A stretch of 43,842 bases of DNA from JAZNQL01 sp045531205 (GCA_045531205.1 JAZSDN010000032.1:1-43842); one strand, 5' to 3'. Shown: positions 13,585 through 22,653, counted from the first letter of the stretch. The notes: generated by a model from the letters alone, not told the origin. Translations and numbers: made by a program.

Positions 13585-16250
13585 TACACACCTCCACTTG
13601 AAATAAGGGTGTTACCTTGTAACCTTTCTCCACCTTTTACTAACTTATGCAAAATTGTCATAAGTTCAGTTTCGCTTAAATAATAATGTTCTTCTTTTAC
13701 TGTTTGTCCTGTGCCACCCATTTCAATCATTGCTTCTGTAAAGGCTTGTTTCATTGTAGAAATAGGACTAACGATTTCGTGTTCTTTGGTGTTATCGCCC
13801 AAAATTGTCATAAACTCTTTATTAGGTGGTACAACTGTGCCTTGTGCGAGTTTAGGAATAAGTGGAGGATTTGATGGAATTTCCCAACCCCAATCTGCTC
13901 CTATTATATCCCCTATACCTTCAACTATTCCACCGATGCCATTTACAATACTTGCCAATGCTCCATACAGACCGCCCCAAAGAGCATTCAATCCATCAAT
14001 AATTAGATTTATAACCCCTTTAATTGCCGCCCATATTGCATCCCAAATTCCAACAAAGAACGATTTTATTCCTTCCCAAGCCTGTTCCCAATCTCCCGTG
14101 AAAACTCCAACGATAAAATCTATAAGTCCGCCGAGGGCATCAAATATGCCACCGAGAACATCGGATACTGTACTTATTATTGTGTCAAATATATCCGAAA
14201 TCGTGTTTCCTATCCAAATAAATATCGGCTCTAATGTTTCAGTAAGCCACATAACTATTGGATGAATGAATTTGTTGTATATTTCAAGTGCGCCATTTAC
14301 CAATTTCATAACGAAATCAACAACTTTTTCGGTCATCACCGATATATGCTCATCCCACAAAGAACTCATCGTCTCCAAAAACGGAGTTATAATAGGCTCT
14401 AAAACATTGTCATATATACTTTGAAACAATTCTATAACATTATTTACGAATTGCCCTATATTTTCAACAAGAGGTTGTCCGTATTCCTCCCACTTGCTTT
14501 TCAAAATGCTTGTGAAATCGCTCCAAGCTCCAACCATAAGCTGAATATATGGGTCTATTGCAGTAGTCCAAATTGAATTAAACACACCGTTTACGCCTTC
14601 AATTATAGGTTGTCCCCAAGTGTCAATTCCAATCTGAACGTCTTGCCAAAAAGAAGTCCACAAACCACTCATATTTGAAGTCATTGTATTGAAATCGCCC
14701 TCGATATTGCCCCAAGTAGTTTTTAGGTTCACCCATAAACTTGTTCCAATGATTTGAAATGCACTCAAACCCGTTGACGCTAATGATTGTACTGCTCCCC
14801 AAAAAGATTTTACTGGTTCGGAATCCCACATATACAATGTTATTGATTTAATTCTTTCTCCTATTGTTTGCCAAGAAAGTTCTCCCCCCAAACTTTCTAA
14901 AATAACATTTTCCCAAAAATACTTGATAGGCGAACTATCCCACGCTTTTTTTATGGTTTTCGATATTTTATCAAAAGACTTTTTCAAAGCCTTTTCAAAG
15001 CCCGACATTTCTTTTTCGGTTTCTTTAATTTCAAGACTTTCGCCCAAACCATCTCCGCTTATTTCGGGAATAATGGGTTCCGCACTTGCTTCTTGCGCCG
15101 TACCTGCGGAAAGTATTTCAACGGTATCAAAACTTGCGGTAGTCTTTTTTAATTCATCGTTTGTTTCTTCAACCGCCGTTGTTAAATCATTTTGATTTTC
15201 GACACTCTGCTTAATGTTGTCGGCTTGTTCAGTTAAAACATCTCTTGAAGTTCCACTAAATAAATCAATAATGCCTTGATATATTCCCTTTGCAAGTCCA
15301 ATAATCATTTCATATACGGCACTTAAAAGACTTGGTATTGCCTTTATTAAAGACCTTGCAACTGTTTGGACAAGCATTGGCGTAACTTTTTCTATAAGTT
15401 TTCCAATACCCGATAATGCCCTTTCAACAACGGGGACTATATTTCCAAAATAATTTGAAATTGAGCCAACCAAATTGTTTATGGCTCTATCTAAATCGCC
15501 ACCTCCCGAAATAGCTGTCAATACATTTTGCCAAGACGCTTTCATTGTTGCCGCTGAACCGCTTATAGTGGTCGAAGCCTCTTTGGCGGTGGTTCCAGCG
15601 ATTTTAAGCTTCTCTTGTATATCTCCAATCGCTGTGTATACGTCGGCAAGGTTTGTTATTTCATAGTCAACGGTTTCACCCATAGATGCACGATACGCTT
15701 CGGCGTCTTTCAAAAGGCGTTCCATTTCGCCCTTCGTTCCTCCGTAGCCGAGTTTTAAGTTGTCCAAAAGTTGGTACTGCTGTTTCGCAAAGCCTTGAAA
15801 TGCCAATTGCACGGACTCAACAGACGAACCCATCTTATTGACATTATCCGAGATGCTTATCATTGCCGCATTTGCGATATCTGCCGCTTTTTCAGTGTCT
15901 CCACCAACAGCACTCAAAAGGCTCGCAGAAAAGGCGGTAACGTTCTGCATATATTCATTGGCAGATTGACCCGTTGTGCGATATGCCTCGTTTGCATACG
16001 CAATTAGTTTTTTGGAAGAACCTTTGAAAAGCGTTTCGACACCACCGACTAATTGCTCATATTCCGCAAAAGCATCAACAGAAGCCTTTGCTATTGCTAT
16101 TGTAGCCGTAGCCGACGCTGCACCAACTGCCAAAAATGCCTTTGTTGCGGTTTTTGCCATACTTTTTATAGAACCAATTCCTTTTTTTAATCCGCTTTGG
16201 TCTATGGCGGTAGTAAGAATTATACTTCCGTCGCCTTGTGGTGTTGCCAT
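13581..16250 (-). CDS. tail tape measure protein
   Basis: 889 residues. N-terminal TMP domain: LKKGIGSIKSMAKTATKAF, then EYEQLVGGVETLFKG and AAMISISDNVNKMGSSVESV, typical of TP901/phage-tape-measure families. The middle is Trp-rich and amphipathic with repeated hydrophobic helices, and GSGG-like glycine patches lie near residue 760. Length predicts a flexible siphovirus tail of roughly 130 nm (about 0.15 nm per residue). AAAGGAG ribosome site; follows the Gp15 gene. Confidence 0.93.
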   Translation of the reverse strand: MATPQGDGSIILTTAIDQSGLKKGIGSIKSMAKTATKAFLAVGAASATATIAIAKASVDAFAEYEQLVGGVETLFKGSSKKLIAYANEAYRTTGQSANEYMQNVTAFSASLLSAVGGDTEKAADIANAAMISISDNVNKMGSSVESVQLAFQGFAKQQYQLLDNLKLGYGGTKGEMERLLKDAEAYRASMGETVDYEITNLADVYTAIGDIQEKLKIAGTTAKEASTTISGSAATMKASWQNVLTAISGGGDLDRAINNLVGSISNYFGNIVPVVERALSGIGKLIEKVTPMLVQTVARSLIKAIPSLLSAVYEMIIGLAKGIYQGIIDLFSGTSRDVLTEQADNIKQSVENQNDLTTAVEETNDELKKTTASFDTVEILSAGTAQEASAEPIIPEISGDGLGESLEIKETEKEMSGFEKALKKSFDKISKTIKKAWDSSPIKYFWENVILESLGGELSWQTIGERIKSITLYMWDSEPVKSFWGAVQSLASTGLSAFQIIGTSLWVNLKTTWGNIEGDFNTMTSNMSGLWTSFWQDVQIGIDTWGQPIIEGVNGVFNSIWTTAIDPYIQLMVGAWSDFTSILKSKWEEYGQPLVENIGQFVNNVIELFQSIYDNVLEPIITPFLETMSSLWDEHISVMTEKVVDFVMKLVNGALEIYNKFIHPIVMWLTETLEPIFIWIGNTISDIFDTIISTVSDVLGGIFDALGGLIDFIVGVFTGDWEQAWEGIKSFFVGIWDAIWAAIKGVINLIIDGLNALWGGLYGALASIVNGIGGIVEGIGDIIGADWGWEIPSNPPLIPKLAQGTVVPPNKEFMTILGDNTKEHEIVSPISTMKQAFTEAMIEMGGTGQTVKEEHYYLSETELMTILHKLVKGGERLQGNTLISSGGVY

Positions 16251-16267
16251 ATAAAATCAACTCCTTT

Positions 16268-16840
16268 CTACCAATCGGAGTCTAAAAATTCTTGCTCCTC
16301 TGCGGTAAGTTTTACGGGTAAATCTATATCATATTTATTCTCTCGATATATTTTTTCTTCCCATTTTTCTAATTTTTCACTACGCATTTTTTTCTTGCGA
16401 ATAGATATAATTGTACTCCAAGCACATTCTCCGACCTCTCGAAAAGCTGACATAAAAGTCCACCAATGTGTGAATTTGTTTGGAGTTCTTATATCATACC
16501 CCAAAACTTTGCTAACGGCAGGCGCAATAAACTTAAAATCCTTTTTCCAACTCATAAGCCGTTGTTGTGGTTCGCCATTGGTTTTTGGCTTTATCGCAAA
16601 TTCTTCTTCGCTTTCGCAATCAATAATGCGTATCATTTCCAAAATTGCTTTTTCTGCATTTTTTATTTTGCGAGGCTCTTTGTAAAATATAAATAATGCA
16701 AGTTGATGTTGATGTTGTAAGTCAATGTCCACATCCTCATACACATCAAGGCAATCCAACACTACACGATAATCGCAATCTTTTTCAATTTCATATTCTT
16801 CGCCGTCAATATTAACGGAAAGAGGATAATCCCAACTCAT
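16268..16840 (-). CDS. Gp15-family tail assembly protein
   Basis: 190 residues. SWDYPLSVNIDGEEYEI at the N-terminus and FTHWWTFMSAFREVG near residue 124, with IRKKKMRSEKLEKWE, are signatures of the bacteriophage Gp15 family encoded between the tail chaperone and tape measure. It overlaps the upstream gene by ATGA. No slippery frameshift site is evident, so the G/GT-type pair is made by two coupled genes instead. Confidence 0.85.
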   Translation of the reverse strand: MSWDYPLSVNIDGEEYEIEKDCDYRVVLDCLDVYEDVDIDLQHQHQLALFIFYKEPRKIKNAEKAILEMIRIIDCESEEEFAIKPKTNGEPQQRLMSWKKDFKFIAPAVSKVLGYDIRTPNKFTHWWTFMSAFREVGECAWSTIISIRKKKMRSEKLEKWEEKIYRENKYDIDLPVKLTAEEQEFLDSDW

Positions 16841-17304
16841 CTATTGAATTTGTGCTGATAATTAATTGTGTGTTTGCTCATAGCCTTTTCAAGAGCCGAC
16901 ATCGTAGCCTTTGAAGTCTTTCCTGTTTCTTCCTCAATTTCAGGCATAAGCCATTCAAGAATGTAAAAAGGATAATATTGGCTTTTCGACTTAATAATTC
17001 CATTTGGAGATACATATTTGAAAATCACATCGGAAACATTATTACCAAAAGCAATATCAAAATCAGCCTTGATTTTTTCATTCAATCTTTTTGTGATTTC
17101 CATTTTTTCCATACTATCTGTGGCGTTTTCATATTCTGCGCTTGCTTTTTCGTATGTGTCGCTCATACTGTTTATCATATCCGTCAAACGAATAAAAAAG
17201 TCAAGGTCGTTGGGGTTGAAATAAATCTTTTCTGTTCCTCTGTCAAAAGGAAGAATAAACTCTACCAAACCCGTGTCAATTACATCAATTTTTCTCGCAT
17301 TCAT
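16837..17304 (-). CDS. tail assembly chaperone
   Basis: 155 residues beginning MNARKIDVIDTGLVEFILPF, followed by FNPNDLDFFIRLTDMI and a central coiled region, ending in a basic tail. This is the protein encoded between the major tail protein and Gp15 in PBSX/Firmicutes siphophages, where it holds the tape measure during tube assembly. A hairpin at 17346-17371 lies just upstream and may lower its expression relative to the tube protein. Confidence 0.8.
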   Translation of the reverse strand: MNARKIDVIDTGLVEFILPFDRGTEKIYFNPNDLDFFIRLTDMINSMSDTYEKASAEYENATDSMEKMEITKRLNEKIKADFDIAFGNNVSDVIFKYVSPNGIIKSKSQYYPFYILEWLMPEIEEETGKTSKATMSALEKAMSKHTINYQHKFNR

Positions 17305-17343
17305 AATTCTTTACCTCTCTTTATATCCTCATTAAAATAATTA

Positions 17344-17373
17344 TACCGCCCTACCATATAGGGCAAGGCGGCA
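17344..17373 (-). terminator. attenuator hairpin after the major tail gene
   Basis: GCCCUA/UAGGGC stem (17359-17364 with 17348-17353) inside an outer CCG/CGG, followed by UAUAAUUAUUUU. The imperfect U-run suggests partial termination, matching the need for much tube protein and little chaperone. Confidence 0.6.
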
Positions 17374-17386
17374 TTATTGTTTGTTT

Positions 17387-17917
17387 TTACTCTGCGCTAT
17401 CGGGAGTAAACGTAATTGTTTCTCCATCTGTCTTAGGCATTGTGCCTGTAGTGGTCTTGTTTGCGTAGTGAATATCTACCTCAAAACCAAGATAACCGCC
17501 TGCTTCACCTGTGAAGTTGTTAATCGCAATCATAACATCTTCTTCAAGTCTTGCAAGGCAAGTATTCTCATCTGTTCCATCTGCAAACTCAAACTTTTGG
17601 AGCATTTTTACAGCGTCAAGTTTGCTTGTATCTCTCTTAAACCAAGCATTGAAAAGCATCTCAGCAAACTTGCTACCCTTACGGAGCTTAATTGCAACAC
17701 CGCTCTGTGTAGGCTGTGCCGTGCCTCTCTCCATATCAACATAGCCGAGAACATCGGTAGTCTTTTCTACATCTTGGTTTTCTTCAACAGTCCAAGACTC
17801 AACGCCACGACCTTGTAATTCCCATTCGGGCGCAAGACCGCTTTTCGATACATCGGCATATATCTTAAATCTTTTGGTCTCCACTTTGGGAGCCGCATAG
17901 CTGTTAAATTCTGCCAT
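17387..17917 (-). CDS. major tail tube protein
   Basis: 176 residues, beta-rich: FKIYADVSKSGLAPEWELQGRGVESW, with DVEKTTDVLGYVDMERG in the middle and ETITFTPDSAE at the end. This is the Firmicutes phage major tail protein family. Position between minor capsid/terminator genes and tail chaperone agrees. It forms the helical tail tube. GGAAAT before the ATG is an adequate ribosome site. Confidence 0.88.
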   Translation of the reverse strand: MAEFNSYAAPKVETKRFKIYADVSKSGLAPEWELQGRGVESWTVEENQDVEKTTDVLGYVDMERGTAQPTQSGVAIKLRKGSKFAEMLFNAWFKRDTSKLDAVKMLQKFEFADGTDENTCLARLEEDVMIAINNFTGEAGGYLGFEVDIHYANKTTTGTMPKTDGETITFTPDSAE

Positions 17918-17935
17918 TATCTGTATTTCCTTTCA

Positions 17936-18268
17936 TCAATATTGTCCGCTTTGTAAAGCGTTGTTTAGTGTGCGTGTTAATTTATCAAGTTGTCCTGCAT
18001 TTGCCGCCGCTTTGTCCCATTCATAAGTTGAATATGGGTTTTTCTTTTGGAAATTCTTCCCTCTGCCATAATATACGGCGCTTGAATACGGCTGAATGTA
18101 ATGTATCTTATTGGGGTACAATTTTGCCGTATCTTGCATTGTTCCTGTATCTCTCGGCGTGTATGGGTCAATCAACCTTTTCCACTCGCTTGATACAAGC
18201 AATCCAAATCGGTCATTCTGCACCTTTGCCAAAATCTTTGGCTCGTTAAGGTCAATCCTCACATTCAT
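17936..18268 (-). CDS. minor capsid protein / head-tail joining (Minor_capsid_2-like)
   Basis: 110 residues with SEWKRLIDPYTPRDTGTMQDTA and AVYYGRGKNFQKKNPYSTYEWDKAA, characteristic of the Minor_capsid_2 family that completes the head-tail interface. It starts inside the end of the 18252-18755 gene and precedes the major tail gene. HK97 gp10-like fold is likely. Confidence 0.82.
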   Translation of the reverse strand: MNVRIDLNEPKILAKVQNDRFGLLVSSEWKRLIDPYTPRDTGTMQDTAKLYPNKIHYIQPYSSAVYYGRGKNFQKKNPYSTYEWDKAAANAGQLDKLTRTLNNALQSGQY

Positions 18269-18755
18269 ATTCTACCGTCTTTCTTTGCGCTCTGTTTACA
18301 TAACGCAATCGAACCGTGATAAAATAACAAATTATTTTTTCTGTATCATTTACGTATCGTATTTGCGGTACAAAAGGGTTACATTCAACAGATACAACCT
18401 TTTCGCCAATTTCGGGGAAATTTTTAATTTCGTTCTGTTCCTCAACCCATTTGCAAACTGCCTCTACCTCTTCCAACTGCAATACGTTATAATTATCAAA
18501 AGGTTTGGCACTATCTTTTGGGTCGTACGCTTGATAACAATTTATTTGATAATCCTCATAAATTGACGGATACGGAACAATTTCGCAATGATAATCTCCT
18601 AAATTGTCAAAAAACTCTTGATATTGGTGTGTGGGAGATGCTCCTTGCGGAAGAATAACCCTTATTTTATCGCTCTCTGTTGCCGCTATGCTCCATAGGT
18701 CAGCAAGTTCGGGACATTGACGGAAATATTCAAATAACTTTGCATATTTGCTCAT
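18252..18755 (-). CDS. tail terminator-like protein
   Basis: 167 residues: KLFEYFRQCPELADLWSIAA at the N-terminus, QYQEFFDNLGDYHCEIVPYPS, and a C-terminal beta pair (VVSVECNPFVPQIRYVND, KIICYFITVRLRYV). In related phages the protein in this neighbourhood caps the tail tube. Here it is encoded before the Minor_capsid_2-like gene, the reverse of the usual order. Role inferred from fold pattern and context. Confidence 0.6.
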   Translation of the reverse strand: MSKYAKLFEYFRQCPELADLWSIAATESDKIRVILPQGASPTHQYQEFFDNLGDYHCEIVPYPSIYEDYQINCYQAYDPKDSAKPFDNYNVLQLEEVEAVCKWVEEQNEIKNFPEIGEKVVSVECNPFVPQIRYVNDTEKIICYFITVRLRYVNRAQRKTVEYECED

Positions 18756-18978
18756 TCAATACCTCCAAAATCTCCGACAGATATTTTTCCCTTTCCTCAT
18801 CGGTTTCAAATTCGCCCTTAAATTCATTATCGAATTTGTGATAATAAACTTCTTTGTCGCCAATTTCTGCGGTCAAATTTCCAAACCTCAAACGGATATA
18901 TGCAACCTTTTCGCAATTCAATAAAACATCGTACTGTTCGGGGCATCTTTCGCAAGTCTTTACTAATTTAAGGCTCAT
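18730..18978 (-). CDS. small conserved phage protein (82 aa)
   Basis: 82 residues with CERCPEQYDV near residue 10, then a strand-rich segment containing LRFGNLTAEIGDKEVYYHKF and an acidic C-terminal helix. A protein of this type sits among the head-tail connector genes in other Clostridia phages. Its N-terminal sequence may bind metal but has just two close cysteines. It overlaps the next gene by 26 bases. Function unknown. Confidence 0.7.
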   Translation of the reverse strand: MSLKLVKTCERCPEQYDVLLNCEKVAYIRLRFGNLTAEIGDKEVYYHKFDNEFKGEFETDEEREKYLSEILEVLNEQICKVI

Positions 18979-18982
18979 TCAA

Positions 18983-19495
18983 TCACCCCACATTTGTAAT
19001 GGTAACATTATCAACGCTCATTCCGTGAATGTTTGCCGATACAGAACGAACCACAATTCCATTATCTTTGTATTTTTCTTGCAATTCTGCAAATTCTCGG
19101 CTCGTCGTTACAATATCGTCAACCTCCGACAATACGATGAAATCACCCACTTGCACCGTATAAAAATCCTCACGAATATCTACGGGCAGTTTGGCATATT
19201 CAAGCGGTGTTTTGTATCGGTCAACATCTTTGGATATAACCGTAACCGCGTTGACTATGTTTTCAATCGTTCCATCAGCCTTGCTAACGATACCGCCTTG
19301 AATGTTGCACAAATCAATTACAAATCGGTCGAAGTGTCTTTCTTCAACACCATTCTTTTCTATGTCGTTGAAAATCGTAACCTTATGTTTCCACAAATCC
19401 GTCATACCGTCCATTCGAAAAGACGGTCTTGTATTTTCAGTTATCGGTATCTCAATTTCATTGTAGCCATATTTGACTTTAAATCCGACTTTCAT
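18983..19495 (-). CDS. head closure / connector-like protein (170 aa)
   Basis: 170 residues, beta-rich (VGFKVKYGYNEIEIPITENTRPSF, DLWKHKVTIFNDIEKNGVEE), with no enzymatic motif. Its position directly after the gp6-like adaptor and before the minor capsid genes fits a head-closure or stopper protein. ATGA-type overlap with the adaptor gene. Identity inferred from gene order. Confidence 0.6.
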   Translation of the reverse strand: MKVGFKVKYGYNEIEIPITENTRPSFRMDGMTDLWKHKVTIFNDIEKNGVEERHFDRFVIDLCNIQGGIVSKADGTIENIVNAVTVISKDVDRYKTPLEYAKLPVDIREDFYTVQVGDFIVLSEVDDIVTTSREFAELQEKYKDNGIVVRSVSANIHGMSVDNVTITNVG

Positions 19496-19869
19496 CGCAT
19501 AGCACCTCTATACATCAAAGGCGTTCCGCAATCGTCCTTTTCGGTTGCCAAATATTCATAAACGATATTGAACATTTCTGCATTTATTTCATCGGTGGTT
19601 TTCGTTGCGTAGCTTTCGCTTTCGCTGACTCCACCTGCTGATTGGCTTTTGCTTGTAACCACCTTGCCACTCGCCATATTGCTTGCGAGGTATTCAACTA
19701 AATCACGCACACACGCTTTCGCCCTCTGTGATACCTCTAAAACGCTCTGTAAGCGGTTTTGAGTGCTTGCATCTATAAATGCGCACGCCCTGTCTATATT
19801 TCGCTTAAAGGCGGTCAAATCAAGCGTACCGCCTATTTCTGTGTATTCTTCATAGGTTAGATATTGCAT
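19492..19869 (-). CDS. head-tail connector (adaptor) protein
   Basis: 125 residues. LTYEEYTEIGGTLDLTAFKRNIDRA at the N-terminus and AKACVRDLVEYLAS in the middle match the gp6/YqbG-like head-tail adaptor family, which binds beneath the portal. It lies two genes after the major capsid gene as in SPP1-like phages. Confidence 0.82.
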   Translation of the reverse strand: MQYLTYEEYTEIGGTLDLTAFKRNIDRACAFIDASTQNRLQSVLEVSQRAKACVRDLVEYLASNMASGKVVTSKSQSAGGVSESESYATKTTDEINAEMFNIVYEYLATEKDDCGTPLMYRGAMR

Positions 19870-19886
19870 AATTCAACCGCCTTTCG

Positions 19887-20039
19887 TTAGATGCTATTTA
19901 TAATTGTGTTGTAAATATCAGCCTTTAACATCGAACTGTCAACACCTTCAATGTTATTTGCCTTTGCATATTCAAGCAATTCCGCTTTCGTCATACTTGA
20001 CAAATCGACATCTTCGGCAGGCTCATTTGACAGCCGCAT
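19887..20039 (-). CDS. HeH/LEM-type small protein (50 aa)
   Basis: 50 residues whose centre, MTKAELLEYAKANNIEGVDSSMLKAD, is a helix-extended-helix (HeH/LEM/SAP-like) motif usually found in proteins encoded just after phage capsid genes. The ATG overlaps the capsid stop (TAATG). Likely binds DNA or the capsid interior. Confidence 0.75.
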   Translation of the reverse strand: MRLSNEPAEDVDLSSMTKAELLEYAKANNIEGVDSSMLKADIYNTIINSI

Positions 20040-21100
20040 TATTCCCCCGCCGTTACGGTTGCGATGAACAGGCTGTCGGGGTTGTAAAGAACGGGCATAA
20101 ACAGACCGCTTGCCTTAGTCCAAAGTACGGCGGGATCCTTCTCTGCCCACTGGGACACATAGACGAAGGGAGAAACACCGCTACCTGTAACATCCATAAA
20201 GTTAGCCGCATCAAGCTCAGGAGGATCGCCCCAGAGACCTACACCCATACGACCTGCGGGGTTCGTCGCGAAGAACGTCACCTTGTCATCAGGGTAATAT
20301 CTTGCGGTAGTAATCTTAGGTCTGGCCGTGGCGATATCCACATTAGCCGAAGAACCGTATGTGAGGTCGTTTGTGATAACGGTATTGATGCCGTATTCCT
20401 CTTCAAGATATGCTTCAAGAGCAGAGCCACGAACGAGAGCACCAGCACCATAGTTGCCATTGATAGCTTTCTGTACAGCCTCATTGCTTCTCATCTTGGT
20501 AAGGTTCTTACGAGAAGTGAGAATACCAGTTAAAATAACGCCCTTTGAAGCCGCCGCATCAACAATAGCCTGAATCTGTGCAGGAACATCAGCACCTACG
20601 GAAAGGTCAAGTGTAAACTCTGTATTTTCAGAAGCTACTCCATAATCAACAGTTAAATCAAGGTTGTTTTCTTTGATTGTAACCTTACCAGTTGCCATAA
20701 GCTCATTCTTTGCAACCTTTGAACGAGTTACAACTTGGTCTGCAAGTCTGATGCCGTCATTAAGCACATAATCAAGCATTTCATCTTCACGAACGCCACT
20801 ACGAAGCAACGCTCTCATTCTTTCAGACTGATTAATTTTGACCTTAATAAGTCCCTTTTCTACATTGTGGGTATCAACGGGCATTCTGAACGTTGTTTGG
20901 CTTTCTGTGTCGAACCCGTGGAACTGAGCCATCACAGGAATTTGATATTCAGCCGCAATGCTGTTCCAAGATGCCACAAGGTTGTTTGTTCTTTCATCAC
21001 CGAAAAGACGGTCAATAGGGTCATTGGGTCGATTTACGTTAAAACCAACCTCAAGCCAATCTGTTTCGGGTATAAAACCAAGAATATTATCTTTCCACAT
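20039..21100 (-). CDS. major capsid protein
   Basis: 353 residues. GFIPETDWLEVGFNVNRPNDPIDRLF at the start, KIKVNQSERMRALLRSGV-like spine helix region near residue 88, and TARYYPDDKVTFFATNPAGRMGVGLWGDPPE near 265: the gpE-like major capsid family with an HK97 fold. It follows a GP20 scaffold and a small decoration-like gene. Codons are better optimised and GC is higher than in accessory genes, as expected for the most abundant protein. Confidence 0.92.
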   Translation of the reverse strand: MWKDNILGFIPETDWLEVGFNVNRPNDPIDRLFGDERTNNLVASWNSIAAEYQIPVMAQFHGFDTESQTTFRMPVDTHNVEKGLIKVKINQSERMRALLRSGVREDEMLDYVLNDGIRLADQVVTRSKVAKNELMATGKVTIKENNLDLTVDYGVASENTEFTLDLSVGADVPAQIQAIVDAAASKGVILTGILTSRKNLTKMRSNEAVQKAINGNYGAGALVRGSALEAYLEEEYGINTVITNDLTYGSSANVDIATARPKITTARYYPDDKVTFFATNPAGRMGVGLWGDPPELDAANFMDVTGSGVSPFVYVSQWAEKDPAVLWTKASGLFMPVLYNPDSLFIATVTAGE

Positions 21101-21116
21101 TATGCGTTACCTCCAA

Positions 21117-21455
21117 TCAATAAGGGCGTGTGATTTCGGGTTCGTCTTCATAAACGATACCTTCAATCTCTGCCGCGTTTTCAACTCTTTCACGATATAC
21201 TTTTCCTGCTGTAACAATAGATGCAGGTTTTGCTCCGTTTGTTACATCAATATCCTCGTAAACAATTCCTGTGGGTGCGGATATGCTGGGAAAAAGACTT
21301 CCCATAGGTACAACCTTTCTACCGTCTGTTTCTCTCACGGTGCCTGCATAACCATCACCGCCTACTTGATATGTCAGCCTTGTGCAATTTTCATTGTCTG
21401 CCAAAAACCAACCGGGAGCGAATGCTTCGCCCTTATCTTTTCCATAAAAAGACAT
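21117..21455 (-). CDS. head fibre / decoration-like protein
   Basis: 112 residues of small beta repeats: LTYQVGGDGYAGTVRET, GIVYEDIDVTNGAKPASIV and EGIVYEDEPEITRPY, with GIVYED occurring twice. It lies between scaffold and capsid genes, where Firmicutes phages often encode a decoration protein. Two bases separate it from the scaffold gene. Assignment by position and repeat pattern. Confidence 0.65.
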   Translation of the reverse strand: MSFYGKDKGEAFAPGWFLADNENCTRLTYQVGGDGYAGTVRETDGRKVVPMGSLFPSISAPTGIVYEDIDVTNGAKPASIVTAGKVYRERVENAAEIEGIVYEDEPEITRPY

Positions 21456-21456
21456 A

Positions 21457-22059
21457 TTAATTATTCTCCTTTACTTCTCCATATAAATTAGTGTGATATT
21501 TCTTTGCAAGTTCAGCCGCACGGCTTCCATTGCTATTTGAACCGCTTCCTTGCGGTCTGCCACCCTGCAACTTAACGGCTGTAACGCCTGTAAATGCGGT
21601 GGCATCGTCTTTAGTTAAATCGTGAAAAATCTCTGTGTCGCTCTTTCCTTGATAATCGGTGTTTTCAAGAGCATCTCCGAATTTTTTAAGATACGCTTCG
21701 CGGATAGCATCGTGAGAGAATTTCTTTTCGCCCAAAACCGCATTGAAACGGTTATTGATGTTGTCCTGCTTCTCTTTCATAATTCGGTCTGCTTCCGCCT
21801 TTGTCTTTTCGGCTTCTCTCTCTGCAATAAGTGCATCAAGTTTTGCCTGAATTTCTTCGGCATTTTTACCGCTTGTTTTGAGCGTGTCAATCTCCGTAGT
21901 AAGACTTTCAAGGCTCTTTTCTGCTTCTTTCAGTTTTGTTTCAACTGCTTCTCTCTTTGCCTTATCGGCTTCAATTTCCTTGCTTCTTTCTGCGAAGATT
22001 TTTTCAGCGACTTCCTTTTCCACGCCTAAATCTTCCAAATACTTTACTGTAATTGCCAT
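21457..22059 (-). CDS. capsid scaffolding protein (GP20 family)
   Basis: 200 residues. VKYLEDLGVEKEVAEKIFAER at the N-terminus, a long coiled coil (about residues 30-110) full of E/K/A, and a C-terminal region ending QGGRPQGSGSNSNGS...AAELAKKYH. This is the Phage_GP20 minor structural/scaffolding family that templates procapsid assembly. GGGGG precedes the ATG. Confidence 0.9.
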   Translation of the reverse strand: MAITVKYLEDLGVEKEVAEKIFAERSKEIEADKAKREAVETKLKEAEKSLESLTTEIDTLKTSGKNAEEIQAKLDALIAEREAEKTKAEADRIMKEKQDNINNRFNAVLGEKKFSHDAIREAYLKKFGDALENTDYQGKSDTEIFHDLTKDDATAFTGVTAVKLQGGRPQGSGSNSNGSRAAELAKKYHTNLYGEVKENN

Positions 22060-22079
22060 AATTACCCCCTGCGTTTAAG

Positions 22080-22127
22080 TCCTTTTTAAGTGAGTATCTT
22101 TGCACTTCGCTTGACCTTTTTAAGTCT
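22080..22127. repeat. short direct repeat before the scaffold gene
   Basis: CCTTTTTAAG occurs at about 22080 and 22117 in the 96-base gap before the scaffold gene. No promoter hexamers accompany it. Possibly a regulator site. Confidence 0.3.
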
Positions 22128-22155
22128 AATCAACCGACTAAATTTATAAAATACA

Positions 22156-22353
22156 TTAAATCATTTTCTCAATCATTGACATTTTACCTTTCAATTCGGC
22201 AATGTCTTCTTTCATCTTGATTTCTTCGTTTATTCTTGCCGTTCCATTGTTGTTAAATCCAAACAAAAGCATAAGTATAATCCAAGCCCAATCACCCGAA
22301 AAACCATCTTTTGCGATAAGTTCTTTCAATTCTTGAAACTGTTTATCTTCCAT
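22156..22353 (-). CDS. small protein with membrane segment (65 aa)
   Basis: 65 residues from the ATG at 22351-22353 behind AAAGGAG. QFQELKELIAKDGFSGDWAW leads into a short hydrophobic segment (WIILMLLFGF, residues 20-29), then a coiled coil. The WAWIILMLLFG motif echoes WWIIILLLALG in the 5738-6577 protein. First gene of the structural operon promoter. Possibly a membrane-anchored assembly factor. Confidence 0.65.
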   Translation of the reverse strand: MEDKQFQELKELIAKDGFSGDWAWIILMLLFGFNNNGTARINEEIKMKEDIAELKGKMSMIEKMI

Positions 22354-22379
22354 TTCGCTATCTCCTTTCAAAATAGAAT

Positions 22380-22407
22380 AAGAGTAGAACATTACAATTC
22401 TACTCTT
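22380..22407 (-). promoter_or_regulatory. hairpin at the 5' end of the structural operon mRNA
   Basis: A 10-bp inverted repeat (22398-22407 with 22380-22389) begins three bases after the -10 box. Starting at the usual +1 (about 22403), at least six base pairs remain, giving a 5'-terminal stem that could protect the capsid mRNA. Confidence 0.55.
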
Positions 22408-22409
22408 AC

Positions 22410-22438
22410 ATTATAGCACAAATTATTCTGTTTGTCAA
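22410..22438 (-). promoter_or_regulatory. structural (capsid-tail) operon promoter
   Basis: TTGACA (22433-22438), 17-bp spacer, TATAAT (22410-22415) on the minus strand. The TGA stop of the upstream gene lies within the -35 box. It drives scaffold, capsid, tail and lysis genes. Confidence 0.9.
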
Positions 22439-22653
22439 TAGTCTCCGATTTCTATCTCGTGTTCACTTTCTTTTACCTCTGTGAATTTTATTGTAAAATC
22501 ATTAGGGTTGCTCGCTTCAAAAGAACAAACATAATATTCTTTGCCATCAATTTTCATTGTGTTTTTTCCCTCTTTCCAAAATGGCTCAAAATATCTTGCA
22601 ACATCTATATTAGGAACATACATTGTGCATATAGCCTTAAATTTCACTTTCAT
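22435..22653 (-). CDS. hypothetical protein (72 aa)
   Basis: 72 residues from the second in-frame ATG (22651-22653), chosen because AAAGGCG is well spaced for it. A small mixed alpha/beta protein: CTMYVPNIDVARYFEPFWKE, then KEYYVCSFEASNPNDFTIKF. No family recognised. Its start lies within the end of the upstream gene. It is the last gene before the structural promoter. Confidence 0.6.
   Translation of the reverse strand: MKVKFKAICTMYVPNIDVARYFEPFWKEGKNTMKIDGKEYYVCSFEASNPNDFTIKFTEVKESEHEIEIGDY

Noticed and set aside
16837..17304. Programmed frameshift between tail chaperone genes
   Set aside because: The two genes overlap as ATGA with separate starts and no slippery heptamer at the end of the first.
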